This document shows, piece after piece, positions 24,093 to 32,635 of a stretch of 43,912 bases of DNA. Within the stretch, counting starts at the first letter, position 1. The number at the start of each line of letters is the position of its first letter. The DNA lies in the NCBI GenBank assembly GCA_046565505.1, contig JBKHYJ010000016.1:1-43912 (forward strand), written 5' to 3'. The DNA comes from JBKHYJ01 sp046565505. GTDB lineage: Bacteria > Acidobacteriota > Blastocatellia > UBA7656. The notes below the pieces were generated by a model. The model ran no database searches and was not told the DNA's origin. It was given only the letters and a program-made list of their open reading frames with translations. The position numbers and the translations under genes were made by a program.

Positions 24093-25409
24093 TTGGCTGA
24101 TATGAAAAACGTGGTCATCATCGGTGCCCAGTGGGGCGACGAAGGCAAAGGCAAGGTCGTCGATATACTCGCGCCCCATTTCGAGGTAGTCGCCCGCTAC
24201 CAGGGCGGCCACAACGCAGGCCACACGGTCCGCATAGGCGAGCGCAAGTTCGTGCTGCGGCTGATCCCCTCCGGCATACTCCACGACGAATGCGCCTGCG
24301 TAATCGGCAACGGCACGGTCGTCGACCCCTGCGCGTTCAACTCCGAGCTCCAAGAGCTTCGGGAGATGGGGGTCGAGTGCGAAGGCCGCCTCTTCGTTTC
24401 AAACCGCGCGCACTTGATACTCCCGTACCACGCCGCGCTCGACCGCGCGCGCGAGGGGCGGCTGGGGGCGAACAGCGTCGGCACTACCATGCGCGGAATA
24501 GGCCCCGCCTACGAGGACAAGGCGTCACGCAGGGGGATTCGCGCGGGCGACCTGCTGTACCCGGACCTGCTTCGCGAAAAGATAAGCGAGAACATCCGCG
24601 AGGCGAACCGCGAGCTTGCTTCCCTGGGCGCTGAGCCCCTGGACCTGGAGGCCGCGGCGGATGAATTCATGAGCGAGGCCAACAGGCTCAAGCCATTCGT
24701 GCGCGACACGGCGAGCATGATTAACGGGTCTGTGCGCGACGGGAAATCGGTGTTGCTGGAAGGCGCGCAAGGCACCATGCTAGACATAGATCATGGCACC
24801 TACCCGTTCGTCACGTCGTCGAGCGCGACGGCCGGCGGGGCCGCGACGGGACTCGGCCTGGCCCCCAAGCTCATCACCGGCGCGCTGGGGATAGCCAAAG
24901 CGTATACGACGCGCGTCGGCGGCGGGCCATTCCCGACCGAGTTACTGGACGAGACGGGCTCTTACCTGCAACAGCGCGGCAACGAGTACGGCGCGGTCAC
25001 GGGGCGGCCCCGCCGCACGGGGTGGTTCGACGCGGTCGTGGTCCGATACTCCGCGATGCTCAACGGGCTGGACGCGCTTGCCCTGACAAAGCTCGACGTG
25101 CTGGACGAGGTTAAAGAGATCAAGTTATGCACGGCTTACCGCCGCCGGGGCGAGGTTACGGAAGAGATGCCTTATGGCGCGAACGCGCTCGCCGAATGCG
25201 AGCCGGTTTATGAAACGATGCCCGGCTGGAACACCGACACGCGAGGCGTAACGAGCTACGACGAATTGCCCGAGGCGGCGAAGGACTACGTCCGCCGCAT
25301 CGAGCACTTGTGCGGCCCCCCTGTCGCGATGATTTCGACGGGGCCGGAGCGCACGGAAACGATCATCCGCGACGATTCTCCGGTGAGCGGGTGGATGAAA
25401 CGTGCGTGA
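24093..25409 (+). CDS. purA: Adenylosuccinate synthetase
   Basis: A GTP-dependent enzyme joining IMP and aspartate to give adenylosuccinate, the first committed step to AMP. Motifs: IIGAQWGDEGKGKVVD (GTP/IMP P-loop with the catalytic Asp), GGHNAGHTV (catalytic His), NGTVVDP, SVGTTMRGIGPAYEDK, LLEGAQGTMLDIDHGTYPFVTSS, TRVGGGPFPTEL and the ending ISTGPERTETI. I chose TTG 24093 because GGGAG (24081-24085) is 7 nt away. ATG 24102 (MKNVVIIG) is the alternative. Both give near-normal lengths of 438 or 435 residues. The end is convergent with the UbiB-like gene. Confidence 0.96.
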   Translation: MADMKNVVIIGAQWGDEGKGKVVDILAPHFEVVARYQGGHNAGHTVRIGERKFVLRLIPSGILHDECACVIGNGTVVDPCAFNSELQELREMGVECEGRLFVSNRAHLILPYHAALDRAREGRLGANSVGTTMRGIGPAYEDKASRRGIRAGDLLYPDLLREKISENIREANRELASLGAEPLDLEAAADEFMSEANRLKPFVRDTASMINGSVRDGKSVLLEGAQGTMLDIDHGTYPFVTSSSATAGGAATGLGLAPKLITGALGIAKAYTTRVGGGPFPTELLDETGSYLQQRGNEYGAVTGRPRRTGWFDAVVVRYSAMLNGLDALALTKLDVLDEVKEIKLCTAYRRRGEVTEEMPYGANALAECEPVYETMPGWNTDTRGVTSYDELPEAAKDYVRRIEHLCGPPVAMISTGPERTETIIRDDSPVSGWMKRA

Positions 25410-25538
25410 CACGCGCCGGTCACGCAGCCGGAACGCGGGCGGGTGTGAATGGGTCGAGCGGGATAAAAATGACCGTGAAGCTGCCCGCGCCTACCGCAAG
25501 CGTCCAGGCCCCTCAGCAGACACCAACCGCAGGCTTGC

Positions 25539-26954
25539 TCATGCGCCATCGATATAGAGCGAGTAAGCCATCTTCGCCATACTCCACAGCCTCCCCCACT
25601 CTATGCGGCCGGTGCGCGCGTCGCGCAGTGAATCCAGGGCCATCCGCCGAAGCCGCGACGATTCGCGCCGGAAGAGGAAGTCGCGCACGTAAGGCCGCGC
25701 CACGTCGAAAAAGTTGAAGTCTGGATTCATCGCTATGCTGATGCCTTCGAGCGTCATCAGCGCGCGGATCAGGTATGTGAAGCGGGCCGGCGTCGTGATC
25801 GGGTGCTCATAGACTATCGGGGCGAGGTCATACGTCAGGTCCTTGAAACGCACCTCGCTCAGCTTCAAGTTCAGCTTGCGCTTGAACACGTCGGCGACTA
25901 TCGCGCGTAAGGCCGCCACGTCGGCCCCCGGCTCCAGGAACCCTAGATTGATCAGGTCATCGACTATCGAATCGACGTCGCGGTTGTAGAGGTGGAAGAA
26001 GGCTTCGACCATCTGCCGCTGCAACTCTTCCGGGATGCGACCGACCATCCCGAAATCGAAGATGGCCAGCCGCCCGTCAGCCATCACCAGGAGATTGCCC
26101 GGGTGCGGGTCCGCGTGGAAGAACCCGTCCTCTAGCAGTTGCTTGAAGTACGTGCGGTAGAGCAGCTCGTTGATCCGCCGGGCGTCGTGCCCGGCGGCGC
26201 GCAGCCCCGCCAGGTCAGTGACCTTCGTGCCCGACACGAATTCCATGACCAGTACGCGGCCCGTGGACAGTCCCTTGAACATGCGCGGCACGTGTATCAC
26301 GGGCCAGCCCGCGAAGTTGTGCCGGAACTCTTCCGCGTTCGCCGCTTCGCGCCGGTAATCCATCTCTTCGTGAATCACGCGGTCGAACTCGTCAACCGCC
26401 CCGAGCCACTCCGCGCCGGGGAAGAGTTTCGGGTAACGGTCAAGAAAGCGGCCTATCTGTCTGAGCAGGTCCAGGTCGAACCGGATGTGCTCGCCGAGGC
26501 GGGGCCGCTGCACCTTAACCGCAACGTCCTCCCCCGTCACCAGCCGCGCGCGGTAGACCTGCCCCAGGCTCGCGGACGCGACCGGCCGCTCGCCGATCTC
26601 CGCGAAGACTTCTTTAAGAGGCCGATTCAATTCAGACTCGATAATTCTGAAGGCCTGCTCGTCGGGGAAGGCGGGCACGCGATCCTGAAGCGCGCCAAGC
26701 TCATCTATGTATTCGAGCGGCAGCAGGTCGGCGCGGGTCGCGAGCATCTGGCCCATCTTGATGAAGGTCGGCCCGAGCGCGACCAGCCGCGCCCGCAGCC
26801 CCGCGGCTTGCCGCCTGAGCTTGGCCTCGCGCTTCTGTTTGCCCCCCGCGAGCCAGCCCTTAGAGTCGAGGTACACGTAAAGGGCGAAAGAGAGTAACGT
26901 CCAAACTACGTAAACCGCCCTGCCCAGGTTATGACGCCTTGTGCTTATTGCCAT
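25539..26954 (-). CDS. ABC1/UbiB-family atypical kinase
   Basis: A 471-residue member of the UbiB/AarF/COQ8 family, implicated in isoprenoid quinone biosynthesis. The N-terminus has a possible membrane segment (residues 13-28). The family-specific KxGQ motif (K66-G68-Q69 in GPTFIKMGQML), an alanine-rich loop (PVASASLGQVYRA) instead of the Gly-rich loop, VAVKVQRP, the catalytic FFHADPHPGNLL and IFDFGMVG are all present. This combination marks the atypical kinase/ATPase clade. No C-terminal membrane pair like that of E. coli UbiB is obvious. It is divergent from the sigma factor gene across a 247-bp AT-rich region. Confidence 0.92.
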   Translation of the reverse strand: MAISTRRHNLGRAVYVVWTLLSFALYVYLDSKGWLAGGKQKREAKLRRQAAGLRARLVALGPTFIKMGQMLATRADLLPLEYIDELGALQDRVPAFPDEQAFRIIESELNRPLKEVFAEIGERPVASASLGQVYRARLVTGEDVAVKVQRPRLGEHIRFDLDLLRQIGRFLDRYPKLFPGAEWLGAVDEFDRVIHEEMDYRREAANAEEFRHNFAGWPVIHVPRMFKGLSTGRVLVMEFVSGTKVTDLAGLRAAGHDARRINELLYRTYFKQLLEDGFFHADPHPGNLLVMADGRLAIFDFGMVGRIPEELQRQMVEAFFHLYNRDVDSIVDDLINLGFLEPGADVAALRAIVADVFKRKLNLKLSEVRFKDLTYDLAPIVYEHPITTPARFTYLIRALMTLEGISIAMNPDFNFFDVARPYVRDFLFRRESSRLRRMALDSLRDARTGRIEWGRLWSMAKMAYSLYIDGA

Positions 26955-27089
26955 CCTCTTTATTTTAGCGCCACAGGTTTCTCATCTCAATCACAATCAC
27001 CGGCGCCTGAGCGATTTGCGCGCTTAACACTGATAACATTTCGCGTTTGGTATTAGATTTATGCTCACATTGTATTAAGTTTTTTAATT

Positions 27090-27117
27090 TTGCACGTTTT
27101 GGCCGTTTTGATAGAAT
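27090..27117 (+). promoter_or_regulatory. Sigma70 promoter of the sigma factor gene
   Basis: -35 TTGCAC (27090-27095), 16-bp spacer, -10 TAGAAT (27112-27117). A 20-bp AT tract (27071-27090) directly upstream could act as an UP element. The leader would be about 78 nt. Confidence 0.6.
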
Positions 27118-27201
27118 CGCAGCGTAGAAGGCTGACGCAGGCCGCGAGGCCCGAGGTAATTACGCGAGGCCGCCCTGTTAAGGACGGGCGGAGGAATTGC
27201 T

Positions 27202-28743
27202 ATGACGCTCGAAGAGATTGACGGCACGTACGAAGAGAAATACGCGGAGGCCGACGAGTCGGACGACACGGCGTATGAATCTGAAGAGGCGGAAGAGGCG
27301 GGCGATATTGATAGGACGGACCTGCTCAAATTATACCTGCGCGAGGCCAGCCGCGCCCCCATGCTCAACGCGGCCGGCGAAGTGGCGGCCGCGAAGAGAA
27401 TCGAGCGGGCCAGGGCGAGGCTGATGAAACTGCTGTCGCGCTCGCCGGTCGTCGCACAGTATTGCCGGCACCTGAGGCAGGCGCTTGGCCGCGGCGACGA
27501 GACCGCGGCGGATATGATCGAGCACGTGCCGGGGCATAACGCGGACAACTCGACGCCGCTTTCCGCCCTCGCGGACCGCGCTCTCGCGGCGGTCGACGGC
27601 GCCTATAATGACCTGGTTTTATTCGACGCCAAGCCCGCTCAAAAACGTGGCTCTAAAAAACCTGGCCGGGCGTACAAGAAATACCCTCAAACCCTGAGGG
27701 CGCGTGCCCGCGTTCATCTATCGCGCGCCATTAGAGAGATAGCCTTCACGCCCGCCGCCGAACGCAAGCTCGCTTCGCTCGTGGAAAGCGCCGCCGGCGT
27801 CGCGCGCTCCCTGGACCGGAAGGCCCGAGTTGAAAGTCCCGGCAACTCGAACCGCGCGGTGAAGGCGGCTGCGCGCCCGGTCGACGCGGCGGCCGCGAGC
27901 GGCGCGGACCTCGACGTTGAATCAGCCGTATCTAATGCCATCGAGAGTCGCCTCGCCATGCCATCAGAGATGGAGCGTTTATCAAAGAGAGTCCAGGCGG
28001 CCCTCGGCGCGCTGAACCTCGCCAAGCAGCAGATGACCGAAGCGAACTTGAGGCTGGTGATTTCGGTCGCGCGGCAATTCACGCGGCGCGGCCTGCCCTT
28101 CCTCGATTTAATTCAGGAAGGAAACGTCGGCTTGATGCGGGCCGTGGAGAAGTTCGACTGGCGGCGCGGGTTCCGCTTTTCGACTTACGCGATGTGGTGG
28201 ATAAGACAGTCTATGGCGCGGGCGCTCGACACGCAGAGCCGCGTCGTCCGGCTGCCCGCTTCGGAGTTGACCCTTATAAACAAGGTGGCGCGGGTGTCGC
28301 GGGCCATCCGGGAAGAAACGTCTGCCGAGGCGACGAGCGATCAGATCGCCGACAAGCTAGAAGTAGAGTCCGAGCGAATCAGCGAAGCCCTAGGCTTCGC
28401 ACAGCAGACGGTCACGCTCGACGCGCCCGCGAACGACAATGGCGAGACGGCGGTGAATTTCATTGACACGGGGGACACAGGAAACCCATTCATTGCCGCG
28501 CTCGACTGGTCCAGGCGTACGGCGATTCAACGCGCGTTAGCGCAGTTGACCCCGCGCGAGGCGAAGATACTCAGGATGCACTATGGGCTTGACGCGGGCA
28601 GCGAGCCCCGCACTCTCGAAGAGATAGGGCAGGACCTGTCGGTCACGCGAGAACGCGTTCGCCAGATAGAGGCCGGAGCATTCGCCAAACTGCGCGAGCT
28701 TGAAGTCGGCGACACCCTGCGGGAGTTTCTAACCGTAGCCTGA
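27202..28743 (+). CDS. RpoD/SigA-type RNA polymerase sigma factor
   Basis: A 513-residue sigma70-family protein. An acidic N-terminus precedes region 1.2 (DLLKLYLREASRAPML, about 40-56). A variable region of about 200 residues follows, similar in placement to the non-conserved region of primary sigma factors. Region 2 starts near 273 (AKQQMTEANLRLVISVARQF, FLDLIQEGNVGLM, FSTYAMWWIRQ). Region 3 includes the RVVRLPASELTLINKV stretch. Region 4 ends with the HTH RERVRQIEAGAFAKL (near 481). Region 1.1 is not recognisable. It may be the housekeeping factor or a group 2 paralogue; the sequence alone does not decide. ATG 27202 follows CGGAGGAATTGCT. Confidence 0.88.
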   Translation: MTLEEIDGTYEEKYAEADESDDTAYESEEAEEAGDIDRTDLLKLYLREASRAPMLNAAGEVAAAKRIERARARLMKLLSRSPVVAQYCRHLRQALGRGDETAADMIEHVPGHNADNSTPLSALADRALAAVDGAYNDLVLFDAKPAQKRGSKKPGRAYKKYPQTLRARARVHLSRAIREIAFTPAAERKLASLVESAAGVARSLDRKARVESPGNSNRAVKAAARPVDAAAASGADLDVESAVSNAIESRLAMPSEMERLSKRVQAALGALNLAKQQMTEANLRLVISVARQFTRRGLPFLDLIQEGNVGLMRAVEKFDWRRGFRFSTYAMWWIRQSMARALDTQSRVVRLPASELTLINKVARVSRAIREETSAEATSDQIADKLEVESERISEALGFAQQTVTLDAPANDNGETAVNFIDTGDTGNPFIAALDWSRRTAIQRALAQLTPREAKILRMHYGLDAGSEPRTLEEIGQDLSVTRERVRQIEAGAFAKLRELEVGDTLREFLTVA

Positions 28744-28823
28744 GGGATAGTGCGGCGGCTGGCGTGCGGTAAAAAGTTGGAAGGCGCGGGTCCCGGCAGA
28801 TGCTTACCCCGCGCGTGCTGCCG

Positions 28824-29696
28824 TCACCTCTCATTAATCACGTCGAGCAGGTCGTTGAGCCTCGCGGCATGATATGCGCCGCGGAACCGCGCGCGAACCC
28901 TTTCATCATTCAGCGCCGCGCCCCCCATCACTATCTTAGCTTTTTGCTTAGCTGCGGCGCGGCGCAATCCCTCGTAATCGCGCGCGGCTCGCTCCAGGTT
29001 ATCACTCATCGTTATGGATATGCAGACGAGCTCGGGCTTGAATCTTGTGACGGCTTCGGCGAAAGAGAACAGGGGCGCATGCTGGCCGAGATAGACCACC
29101 TGCCAGCCATGTGATTCGAGAAGGGCGCGCACGAGCGCGGACGCGAGATGATGGAGCTCGCCTTCCGAGCACCCCACCAGCGCGAGCCGGCCCGAATCAT
29201 TCTCCCTCTCGATTTTCGACCGTAAGTCGGCCAGCGCCCGCACCGTCGCCAGGGTCGCCAGGTGTTCGTCAAGCACGCCTATCTTGCCCGCCCTCCACAT
29301 CTCGCCGATGTCATGCATGGCCGGCCTGATCACCTCTTCGGCGATCGTCACCAGCGATAAGCCGCGGCTGTGATATTGGTTCAACAGGGAGGATGCGAAG
29401 CCGTCATAACCCGCCAGTACGGACTGCTTGAACCGCAGCGACAGTCCCGCAAAATCAGGCTCCGCGAGCAGGCGCTCCAGCTCATCGTCCAGCTCGCCGC
29501 ATCCCTTGTCCGCCTGCCCCTTAACGCCCAGCCCGCAATGGTTTTGAAATTCCAGGATGTCCTTAAGCTCGAACTTGCGGTGGCCGCCCACCGTCTTTCG
29601 GCATTTCAGCGTGCCCGCGTCAGCCCACCTCTTTATGGTGGACTCGCTTACGTCCCACATCCTGGCAAGCTCTTTTGTGGAGTATGACTGCTTCAT
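28824..29696 (-). CDS. CarH/LitR-like B12-binding MerR-family regulator
   Basis: A 290-residue regulator. Residues 5-50 are a MerR/excisionase-type HTH (STKELARMWDVSESTIKRWADAG, GGHRKF). Residues 85-160 are the helical B12-binding cap, with W134-x9-E144-H145 exactly as in the Wx9EH motif of CarH photoreceptors. Residues 170-288 are the Rossmann-type cobalamin domain. The lower-ligand motif ExHxxG reads E180-L-H182-H-L-A185, with Gly changed to Ala. CarH uses adenosylcobalamin to repress carotenoid and photoprotection genes in the dark. A light or B12 response is inferred. No carotenoid genes are in the window; the gene is convergent with a sigma factor. Confidence 0.85.
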   Translation of the reverse strand: MKQSYSTKELARMWDVSESTIKRWADAGTLKCRKTVGGHRKFELKDILEFQNHCGLGVKGQADKGCGELDDELERLLAEPDFAGLSLRFKQSVLAGYDGFASSLLNQYHSRGLSLVTIAEEVIRPAMHDIGEMWRAGKIGVLDEHLATLATVRALADLRSKIERENDSGRLALVGCSEGELHHLASALVRALLESHGWQVVYLGQHAPLFSFAEAVTRFKPELVCISITMSDNLERAARDYEGLRRAAAKQKAKIVMGGAALNDERVRARFRGAYHAARLNDLLDVINER

Positions 29697-29725
29697 AAGC
29701 CGCGCGGGGGAGGTGAAGAATTGGA

Positions 29726-29754
29726 AGAATAACGATGGGCCGGGCGGTGGTCAA
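29726..29754 (-). promoter_or_regulatory. Sigma70 promoter of the CarH-like gene
   Basis: Minus strand: -35 TTGACC (29754-29749), 17-bp spacer, -10 TATTCT (29731-29726). The start would be near 29719, about 22 nt before ATG 29696, where no Shine-Dalgarno is visible. Confidence 0.6.
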
Positions 29755-29833
29755 GAACGGCGGCGGCCGCGGGGGCGGGTCACGGACCAGTGCTATCGGG
29801 CCGGGGCCGGCCCCGCCCATCTACCGTCGCCCG

Positions 29834-30214
29834 TCATTCCTCAAGTATGACCTGCGCCACCGCCACGCCGCGCGAGTGCGTGAGCGAGAGATGAGCTTTC
29901 CTAGCTCCCATCGCCCTCATGCGATCAAGTGCGCGCCCGTGCAGTCGGACCGACGGCGGGCCCGCGTCCGGGCTGACCACCTCTACGTCTTGCCACCCCA
30001 CGCCCCCGCCCCAGCCGGTCCCGAGCGCTTTCATCACCGCCTCCTTGGCGGCGAAGCGGGCCGCGTAACTTTCCAGGCGCGAGGCGCGGCCCTCGCAGTA
30101 AGCGACCTCGCCCCGCGTGAAGACGCGGTCGCGGAAACGGTCGCCGCGGCGCGCGAAGACTTCTTCCACCCGCGCTATCTCTACTATGTCAATGCCGGTC
30201 GCTACTATCATCAC
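29834..30214 (-). CDS. acpS: Holo-[acyl-carrier-protein] synthase
   Basis: A 126-residue phosphopantetheinyl transferase that moves 4'-phosphopantetheine from CoA to the serine of apo-ACP, activating fatty acid synthesis. The two metal-binding signatures are present: TGIDIVEIARVE at the N-terminus and FAAKEAVMKALGTG in the middle. The end LSLTHSRGVAVAQVI is typical. Length fits the short AcpS type. It follows rnz by 43 bp on the minus strand and is probably co-transcribed with it. Confidence 0.95.
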   Translation of the reverse strand: MMIVATGIDIVEIARVEEVFARRGDRFRDRVFTRGEVAYCEGRASRLESYAARFAAKEAVMKALGTGWGGGVGWQDVEVVSPDAGPPSVRLHGRALDRMRAMGARKAHLSLTHSRGVAVAQVILEE

Positions 30215-30257
30215 AAGGCATGCGGATAGACTGTAGCCACGAATGGGCCTCGCCCGT

Positions 30258-31169
30258 TTAGACCTCCAATTCGACGAGGTCCTGCGCCATTACCGTATTC
30301 GGGAAAACTGCGCGCGCTTCTTCGAGGAGCGGCGTCGCGTCCGGGTAGCGCGTGCTGAAATGAGTGATGAGCAACCGCCCCGCGCCCGAATCCCGGGCCA
30401 CGCGGCCGGCCTGCTCGGCGGTCGAGTGGCCGTACTCGCGCGCCTCTTCCTTAAGCTCCTGCGTATAGGTCGCCTCGTGAATCAAAAGGTCCGCGCCGCG
30501 CGCAAGCTCCACGGACCCGGCGAATGGGCGCGTGTCCGTGCAGTAGGCGACCGCCTTCCCGGGCCGCGGCGGCCCCAGCACGTCGTGCGGGCGGATGACG
30601 CGGCCATCGTCTAGTCGCACGTCATTGCCCGACTGGAGTCGCCCGAACAGCGGCCCCGCGGGAATGCCGAGCGAGTAAGCCCGCTCCAGGTTGAACCGGC
30701 CGGGCCGCTCCCGCTCTTGAACGCGGTAACCGAGGGCAAAGATTCGGTGGTCGAGCGGGCGGGCGCATACGGAATAATCCGCCGCGTCGTACACTGTTGT
30801 GAGCTCGCCTACCGAGCCCAATTCCTTAACCTCCAGCGGGTAATTCACGAACAGAATCTTCAAGCGCGCCAGAGTGTCGAGGTATTCTCGCATGCCGTGA
30901 GGCCCGACCAGCGTCAGCCCGCGCGCCCTGCGGTCAAGGCCCATCGTCGAAAGGAGGCCGGATAGCCCGTTGAAGTGGTCGCCATGCAGGTGTGTAATAA
31001 AAATCGCCGACAAGCGGCTCGGGTTCAGGCCCGCGCGGACAATCTGAGTCTGCGTCCCTTCCCCGCAGTCGAACAGCAGCCATTCGCCTTCGCGGGCGAC
31101 CGCCAGCGCGCTCACGTTACGCTTCAGGGTAGGCTTGCCCGAACTTGTTCCCAACGGAATGACACGCAT
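30258..31169 (-). CDS. rnz: Ribonuclease Z
   Basis: A 303-residue metallo-beta-lactamase-fold endonuclease that removes the 3' trailer of tRNA precursors. The zinc motif is H60-L-H62-G-D64-H65 in FITHLHGDHFNGL, with further ligands in YCTDTRPF, LLIHEATY and ITHFSTRY. The N-terminal LGTSSGKPT and GEGTQTQI are typical of RNase Z. The flexible exosite arm is represented by the region around ERERPGRFNLERAYSLGIPAGP. It is first in a short unit with acpS. Confidence 0.95.
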   Translation of the reverse strand: MRVIPLGTSSGKPTLKRNVSALAVAREGEWLLFDCGEGTQTQIVRAGLNPSRLSAIFITHLHGDHFNGLSGLLSTMGLDRRARGLTLVGPHGMREYLDTLARLKILFVNYPLEVKELGSVGELTTVYDAADYSVCARPLDHRIFALGYRVQERERPGRFNLERAYSLGIPAGPLFGRLQSGNDVRLDDGRVIRPHDVLGPPRPGKAVAYCTDTRPFAGSVELARGADLLIHEATYTQELKEEAREYGHSTAEQAGRVARDSGAGRLLITHFSTRYPDATPLLEEARAVFPNTVMAQDLVELEV

Positions 31170-31485
31170 CAGTTACTTACAATATCACACCGGGGCGGAA
31201 GATTTCAGCCGCGCGGAAGCCGGCCGGTAGTGCCCCTGCGCGGTGATGGCCGGGCTGAAATTGGCTCGGTGGTTAAGCCGATACCCGGCTGATCCACCCC
31301 GCCGCGCAGAAGTAACCGGCCTCGGGAGACTCATTGCTCTTGAATCGGGCATTCTAGTTGTTCCGTCCAAATTATGGCATACCACGGAGCAGTCGATCCC
31401 CGCTCGGAAGAAAATCGGAGGGGTCTTCAAGCCACAGTTTTCGGGAGCCCTGTCTTATTACTGCCGACCTGCAATTTACGCCCTC
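31170..31485. other. Intergenic stretch between rnz and the broken AraC gene
   Basis: About 316 bp. The part next to rnz contains the minus-strand sequence GATATTGT about 9 nt before ATG 31169, a possible -10 that would make the rnz transcript nearly leaderless. I see no gene, strong hairpin or repeat in the rest. Confidence 0.4.
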
Positions 31486-32417
31486 TTAAAGTTCGAGGTT
31501 CCCGCGAAGCTTGGCTATGTCACGCTGCGGCGGAGCGCCGAAGAGCTTCTTGTACTCGCGGCTGAAGTGCGATGGGTCTTCGTAGCCCACACCGAACCCG
31601 GCGCTCGCCGCGTCCAGGTCTTCGCCGAGCATAAGGCGGCGCGCTTCCTGGAGTCGTATCTGCTTCTGAAACTGCAAAGGGCTCATCGCGGTGACGGACT
31701 TGAAGTGATGATGGAAGCCGGAAACGCTCATCCCGAGTTCGCGCGCGATGTCATCAATTCTGATCTGAGCGGCCGGTCAAAGTTCTCGCGCAGTCGCCCG
31801 ATCGCCTTGGAAATGCGGCGAGCGTCCCCTCCAGAGGCCAGCAGATGGCCGAGCCGCGCGCCCTGCTCTCCCCTCAAAAGTCGGCAGACGATCTCGCGAA
31901 TGACGAGCGGCGCAAGAACCTTGCGTTCGACCGGCGTGTCGAGAAGTCTGGCCAATCTGACGACCGCGTCAAGCATGTCTGCGTCGATCGAGCTGACGTC
32001 CAGCGCCTTGACGCCCGCGTCGCTTTTTTCAATTTCGATGCCGGATTCCACCATGACTGAGGCGACTAAAGAAGCATCGAGATCTAACCGGAAGCTAAAA
32101 TAGGGTTGCTCCTTAGACGCTTCTACTACCTGGCTGACGATCGGCAAATCGACCGTAGAAATCAGGTAATGTCCCGGGTCGTACCGGAATACTTCCTCGC
32201 CTAAAAGCACTTGCTTGCTGCCCTGCGCAATGACGCAGAAGGCGGGCTTGAACACGGAATGCATCTTCTGCGTCGGTCGGGATGAGCGGCCGAGGAAAAA
32301 GCCGGGAAATACCTCCAAGATTCCGTCCTCGGGAGCGGCGAGGGCCATCCGCTCGACCAGTTCAGCTCCGTTGCTTTGCATCCTCTGCGTCTTGCGTTTC
32401 GCTTCCCGATGACTCAT
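31486..32417 (-). pseudogene. AraC-family regulator disrupted by a 5-bp tandem duplication
   Basis: The N-terminal part (32417 down to about 31769) encodes an AraC_N effector domain (HSVFKPAFCVIAQGSKQVLLG, then YFSFRLDLD) and the start of the HTH region (ARRISKAIGRLRENFDRPLR). The frame then shifts and stops at 31728. The rest of the HTH domain continues in another frame (IDDIARELGMSVSGFHHHFK, then SPLQFQKQIRLQEARRLML, DPSHFSREYKKLFG) to 31486. At the junction TCAGA is repeated in tandem in gene orientation (plus 31759-31768). Removing one copy restores a continuous AraC/XylS protein of about 309 residues. It is divergent from an aldo/keto reductase gene, as is common for regulators of the YqhC type. 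A sequencing error or phase-variable switch is possible. Confidence 0.85.
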
Positions 32418-32635
32418 AAATTCATTCTGGACGCTTTCTATACTAACGGCATGCCTCGCGCGGAGTTTTTGCAGGATCGTACAATTATTCGCGAGTATCG
32501 TCTTACCGCCCTATATTCCAGACCCTTTATAATCAAACTTAAACTGTAGGACGCAAGAAACGGCTACTAACGAGACTAGAGGATGCTCGGGGAAAGTTGA
32601 GGTAAGCCTGCTGATGGCGCCTCGGAGGAGAAGCA

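Noticed and set aside
25404..25425. 7-bp inverted repeat at the end of purA as a terminator
   Set aside because: It overlaps the stop codon and no T-tract follows, so the support is too thin.
26139..26897. 252-codon open frame on the plus strand
   Set aside because: Antisense to the UbiB-like gene and composed of shadow-like sequence.
28783..28814. GC-rich inverted repeat between the sigma factor and CarH-like genes as a terminator
   Set aside because: The stem needs a bulge, the loop is long and no T-tract is present on either strand.
31243..32103. 286-codon open frame on the plus strand
   Set aside because: Runs antisense to the broken AraC gene; its sequence resembles no family, while the minus strand has clear AraC homology.
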